From the NCBI GenBank assembly GCA_964448115.1, contig CAYUVA010000030.1:2512-56048 (forward strand): DNA of 53,537 bases. The letters are read 5' to 3'. Under the pieces are notes generated by a model. That model was given only the letters and a program-made list of their open reading frames with translations, was not told the DNA's origin and did no database searches. Positions 9,152 to 17,843 of this stretch are shown in pieces. Positions within the stretch are counted from its first letter, which is position 1. Every line of letters starts with the position of its first letter. Both the position numbers and the translations under genes were made by a program. This stretch comes from CAYUVA01 sp964448115 [NCBI: uncultured bacterium]. GTDB lineage: Bacteria; CAYUVA01.

Positions 9152-10447
9152 CTATTCTCTCCCCTCCAGGCGATCAGCCAACCGCTTTCCAGCCATTAGC
9201 GCATGATCCATGTTATAGTACTCCCACTCTGCGTATCTGCCCAAGAGATGTATATCGTATTTGGTGAAAAAAGTTCGACAGGCTTTTACCCGCTCGGCTC
9301 GGTCGTGGGTATAGATAACATAGCCCCAGGGAATATCGACTATATCGGTTACGATAACCTGTGATGGGGTCTGTATGAAGCCGCATCGAATCAGGTCCTG
9401 GATGCTGCGCTCGATTATGCTCTTTCGGTCTATCGGCTTGCGCTTGGAGTAGGTGATCTCGTTGGTAAAGGAGAAACATCCCGGCGGGCAGCAATACGGG
9501 GATGCGTTTCCTTGCACGAAGATGCGCTGGGTCAAGAATTCAGGCTCCGGGTAATAGACCCAATGCTTCTCGGTGCAGTGCGGCTCTTTGACCCCGATAT
9601 TGGCGCAAATAACCGAGGTCGTCTCCAAGCCCCGGGCAGCCTGCCTAACCTCTTCAGGGGTTCCTTGAGCCATATTGACCAGCTCAGGAAGCGGAACCGT
9701 GGATATAAGCCTATCATAGCCGATCTCATCACTATCATTGATCCGAACGGTCTTATTCTTAAGGTCGATTGCAGTTACCTCAGCCTTCACCTTGAATTGT
9801 TTAATCTTGGTCATCATTGCCTTGACCAGCGCCTCGCAGCCACCTCTCAGAGGATAGCCGAACCAGCTATTGGGACCGAGGTTCTTTGCATGGCGGCGCA
9901 ATGCCCCATCAACGACCTCCTCCATGGTTGGATTGGGAACTCTCTCAAGCAACCAGTCGCAGGCGATCTGCTCCAATGGATATGCCCAGACCTTGTTATT
10001 ATAGGGGATCATGAAGTGTTCGGCGATTCCGTTGCCAAAGGTATGGTAGATCCACTCCTTGAAGTTTGTCGGCTTCTTGTCGTTATACTTCAACCTTGCC
10101 TCGAAGAATCCGACCAGGCATTGCTTGACCACCTCAATCGGCAATCCGTAAGTGTTTGCCTGGAATGGATAGCGGGTGAAGGTCGCCTTTGAGTAGATGA
10201 ATGACTCACGATACTGGATGTGGTAATTATCCTTGAGCAGCTCCTCAAGGAATGCCTTTATGTATGGTATCTTGGTGAAGAAAATGTGCCCAGCCAGGTC
10301 GAAAGTGAAGCCATCGATCAGCTTGCTTCTCATCAAGCCACCCGGCTTGTCCTCCTTCTCCAAGAGAATATAGTCTGAATCCTCAAGATGGTATGCGCAA
10401 CCCAAGCCTGCCGGACCGGAGCCGATTATCACTATGTCCTTTTTCAT
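9152..10447 (-). CDS. FAD-dependent oxidoreductase, UDP-galactopyranose-mutase/protoporphyrinogen-oxidase-like
   Basis: The 431-residue protein begins with a dinucleotide-binding motif (IVIIGSGPAGLGCAYHL) and the ADP-ribose segment LLEKEDKPGGLMRS. The region DGFTFDLAGHIFFTK and the later FGNGIAEHFMIPYNNKVWAYPLEQI are shared by UDP-galactopyranose mutase relatives and amine-oxidase-type flavoproteins. The C-terminus LLGRYAEWEYYNMDHALMAGKRLAD is the usual FAD-binding closure. Pairing with a glycosyltransferase 14 bases downstream supports a role in nucleotide-sugar or glycan chemistry, for example furanose formation, but this is inference. An AAGGG ribosome site precedes ATG 10447 by seven bases. 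Confidence 0.85.
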   Translation of the reverse strand: MKKDIVIIGSGPAGLGCAYHLEDSDYILLEKEDKPGGLMRSKLIDGFTFDLAGHIFFTKIPYIKAFLEELLKDNYHIQYRESFIYSKATFTRYPFQANTYGLPIEVVKQCLVGFFEARLKYNDKKPTNFKEWIYHTFGNGIAEHFMIPYNNKVWAYPLEQIACDWLLERVPNPTMEEVVDGALRRHAKNLGPNSWFGYPLRGGCEALVKAMMTKIKQFKVKAEVTAIDLKNKTVRINDSDEIGYDRLISTVPLPELVNMAQGTPEEVRQAARGLETTSVICANIGVKEPHCTEKHWVYYPEPEFLTQRIFVQGNASPYCCPPGCFSFTNEITYSKRKPIDRKSIIERSIQDLIRCGFIQTPSQVIVTDIVDIPWGYVIYTHDRAERVKACRTFFTKYDIHLLGRYAEWEYYNMDHALMAGKRLADRLEGRE

Positions 10448-10570
10448 TTACATTCCCTTTGTCTCTTAGGCGATCCAATTATTTTTGAACAGCCCTATAA
10501 TATGATAGGGTGCGCTCGTAAAATTACAACCTTGAAAAGGGAAAAATATCGCTGGTTATCGGGGTTGATG

Positions 10571-11110
10571 CTATCGCTCTATGCCTAGCCTGGCTGCGAT
10601 ACCGCTGTCGTAGTAGTGCTTGACGAGACGCATCTCGGTAACCAGATCCGCAGCCTCGATGATACGAGGATCAGCGTACCTACCGGTTAAGACCAGCTCC
10701 ATCCCATCCGGTTTGCCTCTCATTAGCTCAAGCACCTCTTCACAGGGGATAAGCCCAAAGTCAACCGCAACATTTATCTCGTCGAGCACGACAATATCGT
10801 ACTCTCCGCTTGCCATGGCTTGTTTGCAGCTATCAAATGCTTGTTGAGCAAGGCGGATATCCTCGGCATCCGGGTTATCCTTACTTACGAAGGTTTCCCT
10901 GCCTCCCTGGAGGACAATTATCAGTCCGGGCAGGTATTTTTGGGCAGTAAGTTCACCATATTCGAGGTTTCCCTTCATAAAGTGCATGATGAAGCTGCGC
11001 AGCCCATGCCCGGCAGCCCTTAGCGCAAGCCCCAGGGCAGCGGTGGTCTTGCCCTTTCCATCGCCGGTATAGACATGTATGTATCCCTTCCCGAGATCAG
11101 CCTTGGTCAT
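10571..11110 (-). CDS. cobO: Corrinoid adenosyltransferase (CobO/BtuR type)
   Basis: The 179-residue protein matches the size of CobO/CobA/BtuR. It carries the P-loop GDGKGKTT at residues 16-23, the segment AALGLALRAAGHG and the motif VVLDEINVAVDFGLIP, all family hallmarks. The enzyme transfers the adenosyl group of ATP to cob(I)alamin or cob(I)yrinic acid diamide, producing the adenosyl form of B12. Three B12-binding radical SAM enzymes and a MetVF reductase elsewhere in the window fit an organism that uses corrinoids heavily. No other cobalamin genes adjoin it, and no cobalamin riboswitch was seen upstream. Confidence 0.93.
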   Translation of the reverse strand: MTKADLGKGYIHVYTGDGKGKTTAALGLALRAAGHGLRSFIMHFMKGNLEYGELTAQKYLPGLIIVLQGGRETFVSKDNPDAEDIRLAQQAFDSCKQAMASGEYDIVVLDEINVAVDFGLIPCEEVLELMRGKPDGMELVLTGRYADPRIIEAADLVTEMRLVKHYYDSGIAARLGIER

Positions 11111-11254
11111 TATTCACCTGTGCTCACCTGTGTCATCCGTGGATATTCCCTCTCCCAACTATAAATAATTGTTCATTCAAGTTCAACTTTTGAAGATACA
11201 ACTGTTTCCTGGTATGTTTCAACTCGATGAACCATCAAGCAAGGAGCTTCAAAG

Positions 11255-13351
11255 TTGAGTCTGGATAAGCTGTTTTACCCGCAGAGCATAGCCATCATCG
11301 GAGCATCGGAGCGTGAAGATAACCTGGCGCGGATAGTACTTCGCAACCTCAAGGATTACAATTTCAAGGGCAAGGTTTTCGCAGTGGGCAGAGAAGAGGG
11401 GGAGGTTTATGGCTATCATATACATACGAACATCCTCAGTCTCCCACAACCTATTGACTTTGCCACCATAATGACCCCTGCCAAGATAGTGCCTGATACA
11501 ATGGAATTATGCGCCCAGGCGGGAGTCAAGGCGGTTCATATAGCTACCGGCGGCTTCGGCGAGTATTCGGAAAAAAGCAAGGCGCTGGAAGACCGGATCT
11601 TACAAATAGCCAGGGACAACCGGATGCGGATCATCGGTCCCAATTGCCTTGGGGTGGTAAACAACGAGAACGGCTTGGTTACGCCTTTCGTTGTCCTCTG
11701 GCGTCCACCATTGGGTGGCGTGTCTATCATAGCACAGAGCGGGGGCGTTGGGCTTTGCTATGTACAGGGCTTGCACAACAATAATGTCGGCATCAACAAG
11801 TTCGCCAGCGTAGGGAATAAGCTCGATGTCGATGAGGTGGATCTGCTGCGCTATTTCATCGATGATGAGGGTACAAAGGTCATCGTTATGTACCTGGAGA
11901 GCATAGAAAGAGGCGAGGAGTTCCTTGAGCTTGCGGCATCCACCGACAAGCAGATCATTATCCAGAAGGCAAACTGCTTCCCTGAAACCTCAACTATGGC
12001 GCGTTCGCATACCGCAGCCGTCTCCAACGACGATGACATATTCAGCGCAGCGCTCAGGCAGTACGGCGTGCTTCGGGCTTACGACCTCAGGGAGGTCTTC
12101 GATATGGTCAAGCTATCGCTGCTGCCCAAGTTCAATGGTAAGAAGGTGGGAATTATCTCTCGTTCCGGTGGACATGCGGTCATAGCCACCGATTTTATCA
12201 AGAAAATAGGCTTCGAGATGCCCCGCTTTCCAGAGCATATAAAAAAGATAGCCTCGAAAAGCATGATGGCTGATATCCTGCACCTCGATAATCCAATGGA
12301 CCTAGGCACTCTCTTCATACCCCGCATGTACACCAAGATCCTTCATGAATCAGTTAAATGCGGGGTATTCGACCTGATTTTGTACATGATATCGTACAAC
12401 AGCGAGCCAGAGTGGGAGTCGGAGTTTTTAGACGAGACAGCGGTAAAAGTTATGCTGGAGCGCTATGACCTGCCCATCGTGGTCGGACTTATCCCTTTTG
12501 TTCGCGATTATCATTCCATTGCGCAGAAGATACCCTTTCCCATCTTCGACGATACTGAGGCAGCCATCCTGGCGATCAAGCATATCTACGATGCGGGAGT
12601 TGCAAAGAGGATGCTCCTCAAGGCAAATCCAGTCGATTATTCTATTGATATAAAGGCAGCCAATGCGATCCTCGATGAGCTTGTTGAGAATAACTTGCAA
12701 CCGAACCTTGTAGATTCGATACGCATCTTCGAGGCTTACGGCATCCAGTTTCCAAGCTATGAGTATGCCCAAACCAGGGATCAGGTTGAGCGCTGCATGT
12801 CAAGGCTCGTGCCACCGCTTGCCTTGAAGTTGGTCTCAAGGAAACTGATTCACAAGACCGAGGTCAAAGGGGTGAAGCTGGGGGTTCATAGCCTGGATGA
12901 AGCGCTTGATTTCTGGGATGAGATGCAACGAACCATCCCAAGAAATGGAAACGATGATGCCTTTGATGGCTTACTCCTCCAGGAGATGGCTGGTAGCGAC
13001 AGCCTGGAGCTGATAATCGGATCCAAACGCGATCCCTACTTCGGTCCCGTGGTCATGGTCGGCATGGGGGGGATCTTCGTGGAGGCGCTAAAGGATGTTG
13101 CTTATGGCATAGCACCACTTTCAGAGGAATACAGCCGGCATTTACTGGAGGGTCTGCGTAGCGCCAGGTTGATGGAGGACTTCCGGGATAAAAAGGCGAG
13201 GGACAAGGCATCAATAGCCGAAACTATGGCTCGGCTCTCTTGGTTGTTAAAGAACCATCCCCAGATAACAGAAGCGGAGATCAATCCCTACTTGTCATAC
13301 AGTCAGGGAAAAGGTGGATTGGCGGTCGATGCTCGTATATTACTGGATTGA
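11255..13351 (+). CDS. ADP-forming acyl-CoA synthetase, fused alpha and beta subunits
   Basis: The 698-residue protein has the full fused plan of NDP-forming acetyl/acyl-CoA synthetases: CoA-binding domain (YPQSIAIIGASER, residues 8-20), two succinyl-CoA-ligase-like domains (GPNCLGVVNNENGLVTPF near 130; ISRSGGHAVIATDFI near 305) and a C-terminal ATP-grasp domain (PPLALKLVSRKLIHKTEVKG near 525; AEINPYL near 680). The enzyme makes ATP from ADP and an acyl-CoA, a common energy step in fermenting anaerobes. The start is TTG at 11255, chosen because AAGGAG lies eight bases upstream. It stands alone on the plus strand. Confidence 0.93.
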   Translation: MSLDKLFYPQSIAIIGASEREDNLARIVLRNLKDYNFKGKVFAVGREEGEVYGYHIHTNILSLPQPIDFATIMTPAKIVPDTMELCAQAGVKAVHIATGGFGEYSEKSKALEDRILQIARDNRMRIIGPNCLGVVNNENGLVTPFVVLWRPPLGGVSIIAQSGGVGLCYVQGLHNNNVGINKFASVGNKLDVDEVDLLRYFIDDEGTKVIVMYLESIERGEEFLELAASTDKQIIIQKANCFPETSTMARSHTAAVSNDDDIFSAALRQYGVLRAYDLREVFDMVKLSLLPKFNGKKVGIISRSGGHAVIATDFIKKIGFEMPRFPEHIKKIASKSMMADILHLDNPMDLGTLFIPRMYTKILHESVKCGVFDLILYMISYNSEPEWESEFLDETAVKVMLERYDLPIVVGLIPFVRDYHSIAQKIPFPIFDDTEAAILAIKHIYDAGVAKRMLLKANPVDYSIDIKAANAILDELVENNLQPNLVDSIRIFEAYGIQFPSYEYAQTRDQVERCMSRLVPPLALKLVSRKLIHKTEVKGVKLGVHSLDEALDFWDEMQRTIPRNGNDDAFDGLLLQEMAGSDSLELIIGSKRDPYFGPVVMVGMGGIFVEALKDVAYGIAPLSEEYSRHLLEGLRSARLMEDFRDKKARDKASIAETMARLSWLLKNHPQITEAEINPYLSYSQGKGGLAVDARILLD

Positions 13352-13392
13352 TCATGCTGCGCTAAAAGAGAGGAGTATAGAGGAAATAGCAG

Positions 13393-13424
13393 CTTGATCA
13401 GTATGCAGCCTTAATCAAGTTTTT
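13393..13424 (+). terminator. Weak intrinsic terminator candidate
   Basis: CTTGAT (13393-13398) and ATCAAG (13414-13419) can pair, with a 15-base loop, followed by five T residues. It lies about 40 bases after the stop of the acyl-CoA synthetase gene. The stem is short and AT-rich, so termination would be weak. Confidence 0.3.
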
Positions 13425-13446
13425 GTCTTATATCCTTTTCGGTAAG

Positions 13447-13806
13447 CTACTTTAGGGGCTTGCCGATCGGGATAATTATCATTGACTTCTTCTCGTCGTA
13501 CTCCACAGGGAACTTCTTTTTAATCACCCGGTTGGCGATCTCATAGTAGTAGATGAAAGACTTGCCGTGGATGGAAAGGCTTCCCTGTATATTCTGTATC
13601 CGATAGCTATTCTTCTTCTTCTCGTTGCTAAGGTAGATCCCGATCAGATCCTTTTCTCGGTCATACATAAGCACTGCGTACTTGTACTGGTCAAGACCAT
13701 GTTTCTTGACGCAGGCACTATTGATGCCTATTTGCCCGTTGGAGCGGATAGAAGCTCTTGGTTCAAAGGATCTTCTGATCTTTGTGAACTCCTCGAATGT
13801 CATCAA
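13447..13806 (-). CDS. Conserved-looking hypothetical protein, 119 aa
   Basis: The 119-residue protein has no membrane segment or signal. Its core, SIRSNGQIGINSACVKKHGL followed by YKYAVLMYDREKDLIGIYLSN, resembles small uncharacterised proteins that I recall from many bacterial genomes, where a beta-rich N-terminal half is followed by a basic second half (here YYYEIANRVIKKKFPVEYDEKKS). The swapped-hairpin look and basic charge would allow DNA binding, but that is speculation. It has its own good promoter upstream (13874-13901) and is monocistronic, convergent with the acyl-CoA synthetase gene. An AGGAGG ribosome site sits just before the ATG at 13806. Confidence 0.75.
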   Translation of the reverse strand: MMTFEEFTKIRRSFEPRASIRSNGQIGINSACVKKHGLDQYKYAVLMYDREKDLIGIYLSNEKKKNSYRIQNIQGSLSIHGKSFIYYYEIANRVIKKKFPVEYDEKKSMIIIPIGKPLK

Positions 13807-14143
13807 TACCTCCTAGTTGAGTAATTAATCCTGTTGATATTTATGTATAGAAAACCTATCCATTTTCATCTTAAATATAAGGTATTATAATCTTTTGTCA
13901 ATGTCAAGCAAAATGCAATGTATCTTTCTTATTAAATCAAATATACCATAAAATTTCCATATTGCAGGGATATCCTTATAAATCAGAAAGTTTGCCTAAC
14001 AATAACTATTTACTTCAATGATATTTTAAAGCCCAATAATTTATGCTTCATTTAGAATATTGCTATCAACAAACCATTTTTTAAAAAAGGCTAAGATGCT
14101 ATCAAGGTTGAAAATCGTGTATATTTGGATTAAAGATCCCTCG
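13807..14143. other. AT-rich intergenic stretch
   Basis: About 340 bases separate the divergent genes at 13447-13806 and 14144-15514. The stretch is AT-rich and holds the promoter at 13874-13901; I saw no RNA gene or clear repeat. A longer frame for the downstream gene opens at 14060, but its first 28 codons do not look like the family. Confidence 0.6.
13874..13901 (-). promoter_or_regulatory. Sigma-70-like promoter for the 119-aa gene
   Basis: On the minus strand TTGACA (13901-13896) and TATATT (13879-13874, five of six) are 16 bases apart. A second TTGACA overlaps just upstream. The site is about 68 bases before the ATG. Confidence 0.5.
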
Positions 14144-15514
14144 ATGAAGATAGCATTTATATTCCCCAGGCTGAAGTATCCCTCTGGCGATCCGCCGGTG
14201 GGTATGGCTCTGCTGAGCAGGATTTCCTATCAGAAACTAGGCAAGCCGCCACTGGTGCTCGATACAACCTTTTATAAACGCCCACACGAAATTATAAAGC
14301 AAAGATTGGAAGAGTTCAAACCCGATCTAGTCGGCATCTCACTGATGACCACCATGCTAACCGATGCCCTGCAAGTCGCCAAGTTGATAAAGGTTATCCT
14401 GCCTGGCAGCAAGGTTCTGCTCGGCGGACCGCACCCTACCATAGCGCCGCATGAGACCTTGTCCGAGCCGGCGGTAGATGCGGTAGCTATTGGTGAAGGA
14501 GAGGAAATTATCTCCGATATTATCGAGAACGATATTGATTTTGAGAATATTAAGGGGATCACATATAGAAAAGGCAACCAGATAATATCCAACCCTCCAG
14601 CTCCGGTAATTTCGGACTTGTCGCAGTTACCGCTGCCAGCCTGGGAGCTTTTTCCGATGCAGGATTACTTCAACAATTGGTTCCAGTTGGACTGCATATC
14701 GCTCAATTTACGAGGAACAACTGTCATTGCCTCGCGGGGCTGTCCCTTCAATTGCTCGTTTTGCCAGCCGACACTGAACAAGATATTCGGCAAGAAGCTC
14801 AGGTTAAGGGAGCCTGGGTCAATAAAAAAGGAGCTTGAATACCTCATAGATCGCTTCGATATTAACGCCTTTGCCTTCCAGGATGATACCTTCACGGTGA
14901 ACAAGGACTGGATCTATCAGGTATGCGACATGCTCGACACGCTCCCCAGGCGCCTAGTATGGAGCTGCAATGCTCGTGCTGACCTGGTCGATGAGCAGCT
15001 ATTTACGCGGATGAAGGAGTCAGGTCTTTCCAAGGTGGCAATCGGTATGGAATCAGGCTCACAAAGGGTGCTAGATGAGATCTACTACAAGGGAATAACC
15101 CTGTCCGATATAGAGAGAAGCGTGGAGATCTGCAAGCGTCTGAAACTCAAGGTGCAGGGATTCTTTATGCTCGGCGCTCCCACCGAGACAAAAAGGGAGA
15201 TAAATCACACCATCTCCTATGCCACCGGACTAGATATCGACGATGCATCTTTCAGCATCACCACTCCCTTATATCACACGCATCTTTACGAGATATCGAA
15301 GAAATTCATCGCCAGGGAACTCAAGGACTTCGATTATTATAAGACCTCGGTCTATCATCATCCATCGGTGCTATCACCACGGATGCTGTCTTATCTGAAA
15401 AAGAAGGCTTTCTTCTCATTCTACTTCCACCCAAAACGATTGCCGGCGACCATCAAACTGTTTACCTCAAACGCGGGATTAAGAAAGACATTCTTGAAAT
15501 TGAAAAGATTGTGA
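14144..15514 (+). CDS. B12-binding radical SAM protein
   Basis: I start the gene at ATG 14144 (MKIAFIFPRLKYPSGDPPVG), which matches how such proteins begin; an in-frame ATG at 14060 would add 28 unlikely residues. The 456-residue product has a cobalamin-binding domain (GGPHPTIAPHETL near 95-107) and the motif CPFNCSFC, with cysteines at 200, 204 and 207. GMESGSQRVLDEIYYKG follows in the barrel. It is the third member of this class in the window. The next gene, a membrane protein of unknown role, starts 52 bases later on the same strand and may be cotranscribed. Confidence 0.88.
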   Translation: MKIAFIFPRLKYPSGDPPVGMALLSRISYQKLGKPPLVLDTTFYKRPHEIIKQRLEEFKPDLVGISLMTTMLTDALQVAKLIKVILPGSKVLLGGPHPTIAPHETLSEPAVDAVAIGEGEEIISDIIENDIDFENIKGITYRKGNQIISNPPAPVISDLSQLPLPAWELFPMQDYFNNWFQLDCISLNLRGTTVIASRGCPFNCSFCQPTLNKIFGKKLRLREPGSIKKELEYLIDRFDINAFAFQDDTFTVNKDWIYQVCDMLDTLPRRLVWSCNARADLVDEQLFTRMKESGLSKVAIGMESGSQRVLDEIYYKGITLSDIERSVEICKRLKLKVQGFFMLGAPTETKREINHTISYATGLDIDDASFSITTPLYHTHLYEISKKFIARELKDFDYYKTSVYHHPSVLSPRMLSYLKKKAFFSFYFHPKRLPATIKLFTSNAGLRKTFLKLKRL

Positions 15515-15566
15515 AAACTATATATGATATGATTTATCTAATAGGAATAGTGGGGAGTAATAGATC

Positions 15567-16193
15567 ATGCAAATGGTAATTGAGTTCGTAACCTGGAACC
15601 TGTTTCTGCTTGGGATCATCTCTTTTGTCCTGATGTTTGTTCGTTTGTGGGTCAACGCGCGTCTAGCCACCAGAGCAAGGAAGAATTACGAGAAGCTCAT
15701 CGATGATATTGAATTCGTTACCCGCGACTTTCATCGCATACTGGAAGGCAAGAGACCACGCGAGATCGACCATTTCCTGTTCACTGAGATCCGCCGGCGA
15801 AACAAATTGGCACATAAACATAGCAGATTCTCTCATGATGCTGCCCGGAAGCTGTTCAAGCTATACATGGAGGCAAAGCAGGTTGGTAGAGAGAACGATG
15901 CTGAGGTTTATGTCAAGGAAAAATTCGAGCATCAAAAGTCAAGGATGATCAACCAAAAGGTCTATTATGATCATGTAGTTAACGCTCAAAGCCCCGCATT
16001 CTTTGGATTATCCTATGGACTTATCTTTTCGCTTGCGATAACTATTATCTCCTATCGATACGGTGTGATACTAGGTCCCCTGAGGTTCGCATTAAGTGGT
16101 CTTGGGATCATTCTTATAGTCCTGGAAATGATATTGGGCAGGAAAAGGGAAAAGAAAGCAAAGAAAATCAAGATTCAAAAAAAGAAAAAATAG
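15567..16193 (+). CDS. Membrane protein of unknown function, 208 aa
   Basis: The protein has one N-terminal transmembrane segment (residues about 8-28), a central cytoplasmic helical region rich in Arg, Lys and Glu (about 30-140) and two C-terminal transmembrane segments (about 146-190), ending in a strongly basic tail RKREKKAKKIKIQKKKK. I do not recognise a family. It follows a B12 radical SAM gene on the same strand, which suggests, but does not prove, a shared membrane-lipid or envelope role. The last 26 bases overlap, on the opposite strand, a possible gene remnant at 16168-16335. Confidence 0.7.
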   Translation: MQMVIEFVTWNLFLLGIISFVLMFVRLWVNARLATRARKNYEKLIDDIEFVTRDFHRILEGKRPREIDHFLFTEIRRRNKLAHKHSRFSHDAARKLFKLYMEAKQVGRENDAEVYVKEKFEHQKSRMINQKVYYDHVVNAQSPAFFGLSYGLIFSLAITIISYRYGVILGPLRFALSGLGIILIVLEMILGRKREKKAKKIKIQKKKK

Positions 16194-16335
16194 TAGCTTC
16201 TACGATCGCCTCGGCAACCTGGGTAGGCTGGAGCAGCTTCCCTAGCATATAGCAAATGTCCAGACTTGATCTCATGTTTGATATTTTATTGTATGACCCG
16301 AATAGTATAGATGACACTCCAAGATGATCTGACAT
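16168..16335 (-). pseudogene. Possible remnant of a short-chain dehydrogenase C-terminus
   Basis: A 55-codon frame on the minus strand ends with MLGKLLQPTQVAEAIVEA, which looks like the C-terminal helix region of short-chain dehydrogenases/reductases, where a Pro-x-x-Val-Ala-Glu-Ala-Ile pattern is common. Nothing upstream in the frame resembles the Rossmann core or the YxxxK active site, so this is at most a decayed fragment. It overlaps the end of the plus-strand gene at 15567-16193 by 26 bases. Chance similarity is quite possible. Confidence 0.22.
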
Positions 16336-16355
16336 TGGCACTTTCAAACTGTACC

Positions 16356-17660
16356 CTAATACCGGTTGATGATCATTTCAGTATTCCAGGCGCCATCGGG
16401 GTGCTCTACGATGACCAGGGCATCAAGCCCGCACTTGTTTACTCCATGATAGTGCACCATGATCCTGTCCGGCTCGGTGAAATCCTTTATGAAGCTGACC
16501 GCCACAACCTTCATCCTTAGCAGCACAGAAGAATGTGAGAAGCTCCGCTGCGCGATCGGCTCCGGGTTGTTCCCCGCCAGGATCTTGATGGTCGCCATGT
16601 CGGAGCCGCTCAAGCCCTGGTTAAAGAACCAGAAGACCGCCTGGTAGCGCATCCCTTGCTCAAGGTAATCGATGTCGCCGGAGTTGTACATAATGCCGTT
16701 GCCGTCTGATGGCTGCGCCTCCCAGTAGGCATCCTGAGACATATCATCGGTGTTCTCAGTTGTAGTGCCGTTGTCGTTGGATGGCCTACTGCCGATAACA
16801 ATGCCCCCGCGGCTGCGCTCGCCCTCCAGTATCCAAAACCGCCAACCCTCGAAGAAATACAGGTTAAGAAAGTGGCAGTAGGTGATGTTGAAGCTCTGCC
16901 CGTGCCCCAGGTTCCACTTGCCGTCATGGTTTACATCAACGATGACGCTTCGGTTGATCACCTGGTCGTAATACATGGGATCGAGCAGCGCCTGGTGATA
17001 CCTTTCATGCGATGCGAATGGGGATACGCGGTCGCGCTGGCTCGCTATCCAGACCACATCCTTCCTGAAGCCCTGGTTCACGATGTTATTGTACAGGTCG
17101 AACCTGAGCCATTCTTGAGGATTATCCCAGGGCGCACCACCAATCAGGTCCTCGGTTGGCGGCATGATATAAAGACCGACCAGACCGGCAGTGGTCAGAT
17201 CCGCGGGCAGCGAGTCGAGCGCCAAAACATCGATGAAATCCCTGGTGTGCGAATAGAATACCGCCCCGCTGGCACCGCCGCAGGATCCCCAGTTTACCAC
17301 CTGCTTGAAATCGGGGTTCAGGTTTGGTGCCTGCTTGAGATAGTCGAAGGCGAGATCTGCCATCCAAGCCCCCCAGCGCCCGGTATGGCACGGCGGTGCA
17401 GGCTCGCCCGTCCCGCTCCACAGGTTGTCCTCGGCAAATGCGAGGATGTCCTCGATCTGCTGCCCGATGGGGAGATCTAGTATCTTTGTCCAAGAATCGC
17501 CATTATACTTGACCACTACACCGCCGCTGCCGGCTGCATAGATGAGTTGAGGATTGACCGCGCTGATGGCGAAGAGCGAATGACAGGTGCCGGAGGGCAT
17601 CAGTTGCCAGTGTGAACCCTGCGCAGAGGCTGCTAATAAAAAAGTAGCAATAGCAGCCAC
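16356..17660 (-). CDS. Secreted alpha/beta-hydrolase-like protein with probable frame break in the signal peptide
   Basis: The open frame of 434 codons begins at GTG 17660 and reads MAAIATFLLAASAQG, a signal peptide without a basic start. An ATG at 17695 in another frame reads MSTTIDRSCLALWLLLLL and would join this frame exactly if the A6 run at 17638-17643 (T6 in the gene) had one more base. The body has a propeller-like N-terminal stretch, then WGSCGGASGAVF near 124-135 (possible nucleophile elbow), WIASQRDRVSPFASHERY near 225 (possible acid) and NLGHGQSFN (possible His), consistent with an alpha/beta hydrolase. Substrate unknown. Whether the break is real, a sequencing error or phase variation cannot be decided here. 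Confidence 0.65.
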   Translation of the reverse strand: MAAIATFLLAASAQGSHWQLMPSGTCHSLFAISAVNPQLIYAAGSGGVVVKYNGDSWTKILDLPIGQQIEDILAFAEDNLWSGTGEPAPPCHTGRWGAWMADLAFDYLKQAPNLNPDFKQVVNWGSCGGASGAVFYSHTRDFIDVLALDSLPADLTTAGLVGLYIMPPTEDLIGGAPWDNPQEWLRFDLYNNIVNQGFRKDVVWIASQRDRVSPFASHERYHQALLDPMYYDQVINRSVIVDVNHDGKWNLGHGQSFNITYCHFLNLYFFEGWRFWILEGERSRGGIVIGSRPSNDNGTTTENTDDMSQDAYWEAQPSDGNGIMYNSGDIDYLEQGMRYQAVFWFFNQGLSGSDMATIKILAGNNPEPIAQRSFSHSSVLLRMKVVAVSFIKDFTEPDRIMVHYHGVNKCGLDALVIVEHPDGAWNTEMIINRY

Positions 17661-17843
17661 AGGGCTAAACAGCTTCTATCGATTGTAGTACTCATTAAAC
17701 TGGCATTATAAAGGATATATTTACATATATCCTATTTGTTCTCATCGATGTCAAGTGGTCTTCATCTCATTTGAAAATCTCTTGAGATCCGCTTGGATTA
17801 TCGGTAAATTGTTTGCTGGAGCCATAAAAATAGGTATTAAATA

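Noticed and set aside
14060-14143. The longer N-terminus of the third radical SAM protein
   Set aside because: The extra 28 residues do not match the family start; MKIAFIFPRLKYPSG at 14144 does.
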